From NCBI GenBank assembly GCA_910577035.1, contig CAJTKW010000078.1:1-19091 (forward strand): a stretch of DNA of 19,091 nt, in the 5' to 3' direction. Each line of letters opens with the position of its first letter. Within the stretch, counting starts at the first letter, position 1. The notes beneath the pieces are model-generated. The model was not told the origin of the DNA. It worked only from the letters and a program-made list of their open reading frames with translations, and did no database searches. This DNA is from an uncultured Acetatifactor sp. Its GTDB lineage: Bacteria; Bacillota; Clostridia; Lachnospirales; Lachnospiraceae. Positions 1 to 5,737 of this stretch are shown in pieces. A program made the translations under genes and the position numbers.

Positions 1-815
1 CAAAACACAGCAACCGCTATCCGTTCTCTGGGAAAATCAAATGCGGCAGATGCGGAGCAAGCTATGTCGCCCGATATAAGACCCGTAAAGACGGAAGCAG
101 ATACAAGGCGTGGCGTTGCTATGAAGCGGCAAACCACGGCAGACCGCACATCGACAAGGCGGGCAATCAAGTAGGCTGCTCTGGCGAGAGTATCCGCAAT
201 GAGGATGCGATTTATTTGCTGTACCTTGTTTGCAGGGAGCTGAAAATCAACCGCCAGAAAGTTGTCAATAATCTCACCAGAACGATTGACTTATGTTTGC
301 GGATAGACTTAACAGGAACAAGCACAAGTGCCTTATCGGAGAAAATCGAAGAAGTGGGGAAAAAGCGAACAGGTCTTATAGACCTTTACACAAGCGGCGA
401 CATAGACAAAACCGAGTTTACTGCCCTAAGAGCCAAGTATGACGAGGATATTGAAAAGCTAAAGTCTATGGCGGAGGGAACCCGGCAACAGCAGACGATG
501 ATACTCAAACAGCAGGAATTGATGGCGGATATAAAGAACGCCATTGACGAGTTGATTAACGGTATCCAGTACGAGGACGAATACTACACCCAGATACTCG
601 ATAAGATGGTAATCAACGATAAAAACCATATAGATGTTTATTTGAAGATGCTGCCGCATAAGTGGAGCTTTACGGTAGCAAAGGGCGTTACGGGGGCTTT
701 AGTAAACGCAGGAGATCCACAAAGTGGATCTCCCAAAAAGACTGAAGCCTCAGAAAACTCCATTTCTGAGGCTTTACTACCTATATCGGTCAGTACGCCG
801 GCTACTTCACGGTAA
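1..815 (+). CDS. Large serine recombinase, C-terminal part (5' end outside window)
   Basis: This is the C-terminal portion of a large serine recombinase, an enzyme that cuts and rejoins attachment sites through an N-terminal serine (not visible here). The frame is open from base 3. Early residues show the recombinase zinc beta-ribbon: KCGRCGASY, then WRCYE and a fourth cysteine in QVGCSGES. A long charged coiled-coil stretch follows (about bases 330-560), as expected for the DNA-binding C-terminal domain. Family similarity fades after LPHKWSF (about base 672); the remaining residues look like a tail. The last 11 codons (783-815), including the stop, lie past the element junction and are antisense to cotJC. 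The natural C-terminus may therefore depend on where the element sits. The gene reads outward toward the element end and converges on cotJC. Confidence 0.85.
   Translation, partial: KHSNRYPFSGKIKCGRCGASYVARYKTRKDGSRYKAWRCYEAANHGRPHIDKAGNQVGCSGESIRNEDAIYLLYLVCRELKINRQKVVNNLTRTIDLCLRIDLTGTSTSALSEKIEEVGKKRTGLIDLYTSGDIDKTEFTALRAKYDEDIEKLKSMAEGTRQQQTMILKQQELMADIKNAIDELINGIQYEDEYYTQILDKMVINDKNHIDVYLKMLPHKWSFTVAKGVTGALVNAGDPQSGSPKKTEASENSISEALLPISVSTPATSR
711..733. repeat. Perfect 10-bp inverted repeat near element end
   Basis: GGAGATCCAC (711-720), loop AAA, GTGGATCTCC (724-733). It lies inside the 3' end of the recombinase frame, about 45 bp from the junction. It is followed by CAAAAAG and no T-run, so it is not a classical terminator on the plus strand. 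It could be a recombinase or accessory-factor site, or an RNA hairpin. Confidence 0.75.
745..774. repeat. Perfect 12-bp inverted repeat abutting the attachment junction
   Basis: AAGCCTCAGAAA (745-756), six-base loop, TTTCTGAGGCTT (763-774), ending within a few bases of the cotJC junction. It could act as a weak terminator for the outward-reading recombinase gene (the T-run is short), or as part of the attachment-site arm. It is separate from the repeat at 711-733. Confidence 0.75.
776..784. other. Attachment junction between the element and cotJC
   Basis: Read leftward, cotJC runs ...GAT ATA GGT and then meets AGT AAA GCC, where intact CotJC proteins continue Thr-Glu-Glu-Leu. The crossover must lie at or within a few bases of 776-784. 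Serine recombinases cross over at a central dinucleotide inside a short core. The exact core cannot be fixed without the other junction. Confidence 0.65.
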
Positions 816-964
816 GGCATAGAGTAGCGTTGGGAGAGGTAGCGCATGCTGGCCCCCATCTCACCATCCGGCCCGCCGTACTGGGAGATGATTGCCTGCG
901 CCAGCATGGCATTGGGATTTTTGATATTTACAGGGAATTCCAGTCTTTTTTCATAATTCCACAT

Positions 965-1219
965 TTATTCACAGCCTCCTTCCCAGGGCATGGGCGCTGC
1001 GCCCCATCTCCACTCTTTGCCGCACTCTGTCAGATCAAGGGTTAAAGGATAGTAATTCGTGGAAAATTCTTTCGTCATTTGTTTCCGAATATTGTTGTAG
1101 TGGTTAAAGTATTCCATGGCGTTGCGGTCCGTGGGGTGGGTATCAAGGTAGAGGGTAAGCTCTGTTACCACGAAGCTTACAATACCAATGTCTTTTAAAA
1201 GCTGTTCCTTCCGTCCCAT
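965..1219 (-). CDS. cotJB: Spore coat protein CotJB
   Basis: Small spore-coat protein of 84 residues, second gene of the cotJABC operon and expected to work with CotJC in the coat. The diagnostic features are an N-terminal VTELTLYLDTHPTDRNAM (family pattern ELNLYLDTHP-D) and a C-terminal tryptophan/proline-rich end near KEWRWGAAPMPWEGG. I place the start at 1219 because it gives a GGAAGGAG ribosome site nine bases away and a TAATG overlap with the cotJA stop. An in-frame ATG three codons upstream (1228) would put the ribosome site directly against the start. The gene runs straight into cotJC. Confidence 0.92.
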   Translation of the reverse strand: MGRKEQLLKDIGIVSFVVTELTLYLDTHPTDRNAMEYFNHYNNIRKQMTKEFSTNYYPLTLDLTECGKEWRWGAAPMPWEGGCE

Positions 1220-1386
1220 TATACGCATCTCCTTCCCGTGAAAGGCTTATCCAGGTCGGGGAATATGGTTCCGGTACAGTATGCTTTTTCCAGATCGTCA
1301 AATAATCTGCTGAATTTCTGCCAGGGGACGTAAGCCATGGCAACGGGAAATTCATCGATTTGATTTTCACATTTATGATCCTGCAT
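1219..1386 (-). CDS. cotJA: Spore coat associated protein CotJA
   Basis: A 55-residue protein and first gene of the cotJ operon. The family signature is clear: VAMAYVPWQKF followed by LEKAYCTGTIFPDLDKPF and a final GRR. It is short, cysteine-containing and has no signal peptide, as expected for a protein assembled onto the spore from the mother-cell cytoplasm. The start ATG at 1386 is preceded by AAAGGATG. The stop overlaps the cotJB start by one base, so the two are likely translationally coupled. In Bacillus subtilis cotJABC is transcribed by mother-cell sigma-E; a matching promoter candidate lies about 35 bases upstream. Confidence 0.9.
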   Translation of the reverse strand: MQDHKCENQIDEFPVAMAYVPWQKFSRLFDDLEKAYCTGTIFPDLDKPFTGRRCV

Positions 1387-1421
1387 TTTGCATCCTTTCA
1401 GTTTCCTTTTTGGTTAGTATT

Positions 1422-1449
1422 ATCATATGTATCCGGACGGAAAATGTTC
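1422..1449 (-). promoter_or_regulatory. Candidate sigma-E-type promoter for cotJABC
   Basis: On the minus strand GAACATT (1449-1443) matches 6 of 7 positions of the sigma-E -35 consensus (K-M-A-T-A-T-T). After 13 bases, CATATGAT (1429-1422) matches 5 of 7 defined positions of the -10 CATACAnT. The spacer is one base shorter than usual. The leader to the cotJA start would be about 30 bases. The match is moderate, and the known sigma-E control of cotJ elsewhere supports it. Confidence 0.4.
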
Positions 1450-1486
1450 GACGGCTTTTTTCTGAAAAATGTGAACCTTTTGGAAC

Positions 1487-1497
1487 TATGTTACAAT
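1487..1497 (+). promoter_or_regulatory. Candidate extended -10 promoter for the ECF sigma gene
   Basis: TATGTTACAAT is an extended -10 (TRTGn followed by TACAAT, 5 of 6 to TATAAT), about 70 bases before the sigma start. No good -35 hexamer sits at 17 bases, as is usual for extended -10 promoters. A TGAACC motif at 1472-1477 resembles the -35 of ECF-sigma promoters and could mark autoregulation, but no convincing ECF -10 follows. Confidence 0.35.
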
Positions 1498-1565
1498 GTA
1501 CGGGTGAAGGGCAAAACTCCTTCATAAGAATGCAACGTTGCAGTACATCTTGGGAATGGAGCGGT

Positions 1566-2087
1566 ATGACAAAGCAGGAATTGGAGAAATGTATTAATGT
1601 ATACGGCAGGGATATTTATTCCTTCTGCAGGCATGTAACCGGCAGTGTACCGGAAGCGGAAGAGCTGTATCAGGATACCTGCCTGAAGGTGGTGGAGCAG
1701 TTGGAATCCCTTGACTCTGCCGGAAATGTCAAGGCTTACTGCCTGTCGGTGGCAATCCGCATCTGGAAAAACAAAAGGCGAAAGTATGCCTGGCGGAAAC
1801 GGATTGCGGAAATTCAGACGGCAGAGACAGAAGCGGGAGAGGACTACCTGAAGGATCCGCGGCCCTCCGCCGAGGAGCAGATACTTACGGAAGAGCAGAA
1901 CCAGATTGTCCGGGAAGCAGTGGAGGCTTTGCCGGACAAAGTAAAGACCATTGTCCTGCTGTACTATATGGAAGATTTTTCCCTGGCGGAAATCGCCGGA
2001 ATTGCAGGCATACCGGAGGGAACCGTGAAGAGCCGGCTGTATCAGGCAAGAAGGCTCCTGAAAAAGAAACTGGAGGTTTTAAAATGA
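1566..2087 (+). CDS. RNA polymerase sigma factor, ECF (sigma-70 family)
   Basis: A 173-residue two-domain sigma factor. Region 2 covers about residues 10-78 (YGRDIYSFCRHVTGS through WKNKRRKY), with the acidic EAEELYQDTCLKV core-binding segment. Region 4 covers about 115-168, with helix-turn-helix FSLAEIAGIAGIPEGTVKSR ending in YQARRLLKKKLE. I chose the start at 1566 (GGAG four bases upstream) because the domain begins there. An open frame back to 1410 is AT-rich and unlike the family. The stop overlaps the next gene's ATG (ATGA), the typical sigma/anti-sigma pairing. It probably responds to an envelope signal relayed by that anti-sigma; target promoters are unknown. Confidence 0.9.
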   Translation: MTKQELEKCINVYGRDIYSFCRHVTGSVPEAEELYQDTCLKVVEQLESLDSAGNVKAYCLSVAIRIWKNKRRKYAWRKRIAEIQTAETEAGEDYLKDPRPSAEEQILTEEQNQIVREAVEALPDKVKTIVLLYYMEDFSLAEIAGIAGIPEGTVKSRLYQARRLLKKKLEVLK

Positions 2088-3310
2088 TTGATAATCTGGA
2101 TGAGCTTTTGAAACATGCCCTTACTCCAATGGAAGAACCCGGGGAGGCTCTGAACCGGGAAATACTGAATCAGGTAAAGGAGGAAGGAAGTATGAAAAAC
2201 AGGAAATTTAAAAAGAAAGGTGCGGTTGCTGCTGCCGCGGCAGTACTGGCAGCGGCATGTTCCATGACTGCTTTTGCCGCGTGGCAGTACAGAAGTGCCT
2301 CCCGGGTGGCTGAAGAACTGGGGGAAGAGGGGCTGGCGCTTCATTTTGAGGAACAGGCCGGGTCAGACGCCCCGGACAGCAACGGTCAAATGTCAGGGGA
2401 GTCCCAGAGCCTTGGCGGATATAAGGTAGTATTGCTGGGTATGGTTTCCGGGGAGGATTTATCCAAGCATTTGCGTACGTCAGGGGGAACGGTACACAGT
2501 GACCGGACCTATCTTGCGGTGGCCGTCAGCAGGGAGGACGGCAGTCCTGTGGATATGGAAGAGGAGGATTTCTTTGTATCGCCGCTGGTAGGCAGTCTGG
2601 ACCCCAGGGATAACAATATACTGAAGTGGGCCGGAAATTACGGGCAGTATGTGGAGGACGGGGTACTTTATCGTCTGACAGAGTGCGATAATATTGAGTA
2701 TTTCGCGGATCAGAACCTGTATGTATGTGTAACGGATACGACCTTTTACAAAAAAGGGCTTTACGAATGGAAGGAGACGGAAGGAAAGATTGTCAGAAAT
2801 GACGGGTATGAGGGGCTGAACGCGCTGTTTGAGCTGCATCTCGATCCTTCAAAGGCAGACCCCGAAAAGGCAAAGCTTTTGCTGGAGGCATCAGAAAAGA
2901 CCGGTCCGGAATCGGAGGAATCATCTCTCAATATTGAGGATCCATACAGCATGATTCCTGAGGAGAGCAGGGATGCTTATATGGAGGCCGTGGAATGGGC
3001 AGCACAGATTACACCGGACAATATAGGGCAGTATTGTGTCCGGCTGGAACAGACCGTGCAGACTATGGCTCCGGACGGAGAGGGCCGGGTCTCTTTTCAG
3101 GAGTCCATTTCCAACGGCGGCACCCACATCGAATTTAAGGTGGACTGGTTCTTCCGGGGCGGTGAAATCAACGCATTTATAGAGCCCAATATTGGCACAG
3201 GCGGGCTGGAGGAGGTGTATCTGAAACTGTATACCCTGAATGAGGACGGCACTGTGACCTTTGCGGTCTGGGTTCCCAAAGAGGGCAGTAAATGGCAGGA
3301 TCCGGAGTAA
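2084..3310 (+). CDS. Membrane anti-sigma factor, DUF4179-like
   Basis: A 408-residue single-pass protein, presumed to hold the upstream ECF sigma inactive. Residues 1-45 are a cytosolic acidic segment of the form DELLKHALTPMEEPGEALN, typical of anti-sigma factors paired with ECF sigmas in Lachnospiraceae. Residues 46-67 form an alanine-rich membrane segment after KFKKKG. Residues 68-408 would be extracellular, with an acidic, probably mainly beta, sensory region; the membrane-proximal part fits DUF4179. The far C-terminal region (about 290-408) I do not recognise. The ATG overlaps the sigma stop and has TGGAGG seven bases upstream. A second strong ribosome site precedes Met37. The family call rests on gene order and pattern, not on a search. 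Confidence 0.75.
   Translation: MIDNLDELLKHALTPMEEPGEALNREILNQVKEEGSMKNRKFKKKGAVAAAAAVLAAACSMTAFAAWQYRSASRVAEELGEEGLALHFEEQAGSDAPDSNGQMSGESQSLGGYKVVLLGMVSGEDLSKHLRTSGGTVHSDRTYLAVAVSREDGSPVDMEEEDFFVSPLVGSLDPRDNNILKWAGNYGQYVEDGVLYRLTECDNIEYFADQNLYVCVTDTTFYKKGLYEWKETEGKIVRNDGYEGLNALFELHLDPSKADPEKAKLLLEASEKTGPESEESSLNIEDPYSMIPEESRDAYMEAVEWAAQITPDNIGQYCVRLEQTVQTMAPDGEGRVSFQESISNGGTHIEFKVDWFFRGGEINAFIEPNIGTGGLEEVYLKLYTLNEDGTVTFAVWVPKEGSKWQDPE
2178..2194 (+). promoter_or_regulatory. Strong internal ribosome site and start codon within the anti-sigma gene
   Basis: AGGAGG at 2178-2183 lies eight bases before an in-frame ATG at 2192 (Met37). Translation from here would begin MKNRKFKKKG followed by an alanine-rich core and AFA-A, which reads like a Sec signal peptide with a cleavage site. 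The site may simply be coincidence, or may make a second product without the sigma-binding segment. Confidence 0.45.
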
Positions 3311-3321
3311 CTCCGGATCCT
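3297..3321 (+). other. Hairpin with the anti-sigma stop codon in its loop
   Basis: AGGATCCGGAG (3297-3307), loop TAA (the stop codon), CTCCGGATCCT (3311-3321): an 11-bp perfect, GC-rich stem. It is followed by AAAGGGG, not a T-run, so a simple intrinsic terminator is doubtful. It could protect the mRNA 3' end or act with another factor. Confidence 0.6.
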
Positions 3322-3358
3322 AAAGGGGAATGCCGGTTCGAAAAGGAATAATTCATAA

Positions 3359-3387
3359 TTGACCTGATTGGGGTAACGTGTTACAGT
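3359..3387 (+). promoter_or_regulatory. Candidate promoter for the two-component operon (distal)
   Basis: TTGACC (5 of 6), 17-base spacer, TACAGT (4 of 6). The -10 overlaps a small inverted repeat GTAAC-GT-GTTAC, a possible operator. It would give a leader of about 160 bases before the response regulator start. Confidence 0.5.
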
Positions 3388-3448
3388 ATTCCTTAGGGGA
3401 ATCGAAGGCAGAAGTAGGTATACAGGCAGAGCAGATCGCAGATACATC

Positions 3449-3493
3449 CCGATACAAGTCCGATACAAGTCTGATGCAGGATAGATGTATCAT
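3449..3493 (+). promoter_or_regulatory. 11-bp tandem repeat plus -10: candidate response-regulator-activated promoter
   Basis: CCGATACAAGT occurs twice head-to-tail (3449-3459, 3460-3470), and degenerate copies flank it. A -10-like TATCAT (3488-3493, 5 of 6) lies 17 bases downstream with no recognisable -35. Direct repeats with 11-bp period replacing the -35 are how PhoB/OmpR-family dimers bind activated promoters. GATACATC (3441-3448) and GATGTATC (3484-3491) also form an inverted repeat around the block. Confidence 0.45.
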
Positions 3494-3551
3494 GAGATTA
3501 TGTGTCTCCAAAGGAGAAAGCCGTTTTCGGAAGTACAAAGGGGTGTATTGC

Positions 3552-4217
3552 ATGATAAAGATTTTAATAGCGGAAGACGAGGAGCCTATCGCAAGGTTGA
3601 TCAGAATGAACCTGTGCAGGGCGGGCTATGAATGTGTCTGGGCGCCGGATGGGGAGAAGGCCGCCGACCTGATGGACGGCGGGCATTTTGACCTGGTGCT
3701 GCTGGACATCATGCTGCCGGGGATCAACGGATATGAGCTGATGGAATATGCCAGAACACTGGAACTGCCGGTTATATTCCTGACTGCCCTGGGGACTACC
3801 GACAATAAAGTCAAGGGCTTGAAAATGGGAGCGGACGACTATCTGACCAAGCCTTTTGAGATTGTAGAGCTGCTGGCCAGGGTAGAGGCGGTACTGCGGC
3901 GTTACCACAAGGAGGAGACGGTGCTGGCGGTTCACGATGTAGTCATTGATACGGCCTCCAGATCCGTTACCCGGAACGGGGAAGAAATTGCGCTGACCAT
4001 GAAGGAGTTTGATTTGCTGCTTCTGCTGGCCAGGAATCAGAATATAGCCCTTTACCGGGAGACCATGTATGAGAGTGTCTGGGGAGGAGATTACATGGGA
4101 CAGAGCAGAACGGTGGATCTGCATATCCAGCGGCTGAAAAAGAAGCTTGGCTGGGATAAGGAGATTGTAGCTGTTTACAAGGTCGGCTACCGTTTGGAGA
4201 GCGGCAGGGACGAGTAG
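3552..4217 (+). CDS. OmpR/PhoB-family response regulator
   Basis: A 221-residue transcription regulator. The receiver domain covers residues 1-118: acidic pocket E8-D9-E10, phosphorylated Asp52 in LVLLDIMLPG, Thr78 switch residue and Lys100 in LTKPFE. A winged helix follows at about 128-217 (LTMKEFDLLLLL, then TVDLHIQRLKKKL and YKVGYRLE). I start it at 3552, where AAAGGGG lies about seven bases upstream and the receiver begins immediately. The open frame back to 3378 crosses the repeat-rich leader and is not family-like. The kinase gene follows after 20 bases, so this is its cognate partner. It may autoregulate through the leader repeats. Confidence 0.95.
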   Translation: MIKILIAEDEEPIARLIRMNLCRAGYECVWAPDGEKAADLMDGGHFDLVLLDIMLPGINGYELMEYARTLELPVIFLTALGTTDNKVKGLKMGADDYLTKPFEIVELLARVEAVLRRYHKEETVLAVHDVVIDTASRSVTRNGEEIALTMKEFDLLLLLARNQNIALYRETMYESVWGGDYMGQSRTVDLHIQRLKKKLGWDKEIVAVYKVGYRLESGRDE

Positions 4218-4237
4218 GTTCCGGATGGAGATGCGGT

Positions 4238-5737
4238 TTGAAATTTTCCAATAAACTATTTATAGCGACAACTGCATTACTGACCGTGATTTTTACCGCA
4301 TTCGGCATCTGGATGCTTTCTTCCAATTTTTCCGCCCTGCTGGACAGGGAGATCCTGAGAGGGAACAGTGAGAGCAGGATGTTTCGTGTGCTGTTTGAAA
4401 TGGGCTATACCTCCGTAGAGGAATATGGCGAGGCCTATGCCATAGGGCGGACTCTGGACAGCATTCTGGACGGTGTGGAACGGGACGGGAGCCATTGCTT
4501 TGCCATTTACGGGGAGGACTGGCTGCGGGGCCGGATGTACATTGAGGCAAAGGGACTTCGGAGTGAAGTGGAAACCCTTCGAAAGGGTCTGGAAGAATGG
4601 AACGGTTCGTATTATAAAGTCAGCCGGACAAAGGAGGGCTTTTTTTTGTTAAGCGTGGCAAAAGTGCCGGAAACGGAGACCCCGCTGTATCTGGGAATGT
4701 GCCGGGAGCTGACGGAGACCTTTCAGAACAGGCAGGGTATGGTGACGCAGTACCATATCTCATTAAGTGTGCTTTTGGCACTGGGAGGGGTATGTATTTA
4801 TTTGTTGTCCAGGTATATCACAAGGCCCATCAGCAGCCTGGGGCGGACGGCAAAACGTATTGCGGACGGTAATTTTGAGCTTCGGAGCAATAACCGGAGC
4901 AATGACGAGATCGGGCGGCTGGCCAGAGATTTTAACCGCATGGCGGATAAGCTGGTGGAACAGATGGAGGCAAAGATTCTGGAGGCAAAACAACAGGAGG
5001 ATTTTACCGCAGCCTTTGCCCATGAGCTGAAGACGCCTCTGACTTCCATTATCGGCTATGCGGACATGATGAATACCATGAAGCTGAGTCCGCAGGAGCA
5101 GGCAGAAAGTACTTACTACATTTATAATCAGGGCAGAAGGCTGGAGAGCCTTTCCCTTAAGCTTCTCGATCTGGTGAGCATGGACAAGAATCCCATTGTA
5201 TGCAGGCCGGTACCGACCAAAAGGCTGGAGGAGAATATTCGGGCCACGGTGCGCCCCATCTGGGAGCAGAGAAAGATCAACGGTAAGGTGGAAATGGATA
5301 AGGGAGTGCTTTCAGGCGACGAGGAGCTGCTGCTGTCCTTATTCTACAATTTGCTGGATAATGCCGCCAAGGCCATGGACAAGGGAGAACAGGGCTTTAT
5401 CCTGCTGAAGGGTACGGCTATGCCGGGCGCCTATGAAGTCAAGGTGGTTGACAACGGAAGGGGGATACCCCGGGAAGAGATCGGACGTATTACGGAGGCA
5501 TTTTACATGGTAGATAAGTCCCGCTCCCGCAAGGAGGGCGGCGCAGGCATCGGCATGGCACTCTGTCACAAAATCATCAAGCTCCACGGCGGAACGCTGC
5601 AGATCGACAGTCGTCTTGGCGAGGGAACCGTGATGAAGGTAATATTCCCCATGGAGACGCCGGTACCCCGGCGGAAGAAGCAGGGAAAGGGTGCGACACA
5701 TAAAAAGGCGGGGCAGAACAGAGATGCAGAAACATAG
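4238..5737 (+). CDS. Membrane sensor histidine kinase (HAMP, HisKA, HATPase)
   Basis: A 499-residue sensor kinase for the preceding regulator. Transmembrane segment 1 is about residues 8-28, followed by an extracellular sensor region of about 140 residues. Transmembrane segment 2 is about 173-192, HAMP about 191-243, and HisKA carries phospho-acceptor His262 in FAHELKTPLTSIIGY. The ATP-binding domain (about 360-473) has Asn371/Asn375 in YNLLDNAAKAM, VVDNGRGIP and GGAGIGMAL. The start is a TTG at 4238 with ATGGAG seven bases upstream; the ATG at 4231 is in another frame and hits a stop after seven codons. The basic tail overlaps the next gene. The signal is unknown; the sensor region matches nothing I recognise. 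Confidence 0.93.
   Translation: MKFSNKLFIATTALLTVIFTAFGIWMLSSNFSALLDREILRGNSESRMFRVLFEMGYTSVEEYGEAYAIGRTLDSILDGVERDGSHCFAIYGEDWLRGRMYIEAKGLRSEVETLRKGLEEWNGSYYKVSRTKEGFFLLSVAKVPETETPLYLGMCRELTETFQNRQGMVTQYHISLSVLLALGGVCIYLLSRYITRPISSLGRTAKRIADGNFELRSNNRSNDEIGRLARDFNRMADKLVEQMEAKILEAKQQEDFTAAFAHELKTPLTSIIGYADMMNTMKLSPQEQAESTYYIYNQGRRLESLSLKLLDLVSMDKNPIVCRPVPTKRLEENIRATVRPIWEQRKINGKVEMDKGVLSGDEELLLSLFYNLLDNAAKAMDKGEQGFILLKGTAMPGAYEVKVVDNGRGIPREEIGRITEAFYMVDKSRSRKEGGAGIGMALCHKIIKLHGGTLQIDSRLGEGTVMKVIFPMETPVPRRKKQGKGATHKKAGQNRDAET

Larger units (their letters stand above)
1..781. mobile_element. Right end of a serine-recombinase mobile element inserted in cotJC (left part outside window)
   Basis: The region codes for the C-terminal half of a large serine recombinase. 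It is visibly more A-rich than the DNA to its right and ends where cotJC homology begins. The junction lies at about 776-781, because the leftward cotJC reading frame matches the family up to Gly62 and then becomes unrelated. Two perfect inverted repeats (711-733 and 745-774) sit just inside the end. Only this end is in the window, so element size, cargo and type (conjugative element, prophage or skin-like intervening element) cannot be told. Confidence 0.8.
638..964 (-). pseudogene. cotJC: CotJC spore-coat protein / manganese catalase, 5' fragment split by the mobile element
   Basis: The first 62 residues (964 down to 779) match CotJC, the spore-coat manganese catalase-like protein: MWNYEKRLEFPVNIKNPN, then ISQYGGPDGEMGASMRYLSQ and SMPYREVAGVLTDIG. 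Glu35 in DGEMGA is the expected first metal ligand. After Gly62 the family continues TEELAHLE, which carries further Mn ligands. Here the frame instead enters the mobile element and stops at 638, giving a 108-residue chimera that lacks the rest of the roughly 190-residue protein. The start is one base after the cotJB stop (TAAATG). The gene is inactive in this configuration unless the element excises and restores it. The other half should lie at the element's far end, outside the window. Confidence 0.88.

Noticed and set aside
1143..1370. 75-residue minus-strand frame over cotJA
   Set aside because: Wrong frame. The frame from 1386 gives an unmistakable CotJA, so this one is a shadow.
1410..1565. 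N-terminal extension of the sigma factor
   Set aside because: The segment is AT-rich, contains the probable promoter and lies before the sigma region 2 homology; a better start is at 1566.
3441..3491. CRISPR-like repeat
   Set aside because: The 11-bp units are directly adjacent, with no spacers and no cas genes; they fit a regulator binding site better.
3378..3551. N-terminal extension of the response regulator
   Set aside because: It would translate the promoter and tandem-repeat leader; the receiver domain begins exactly at 3552.
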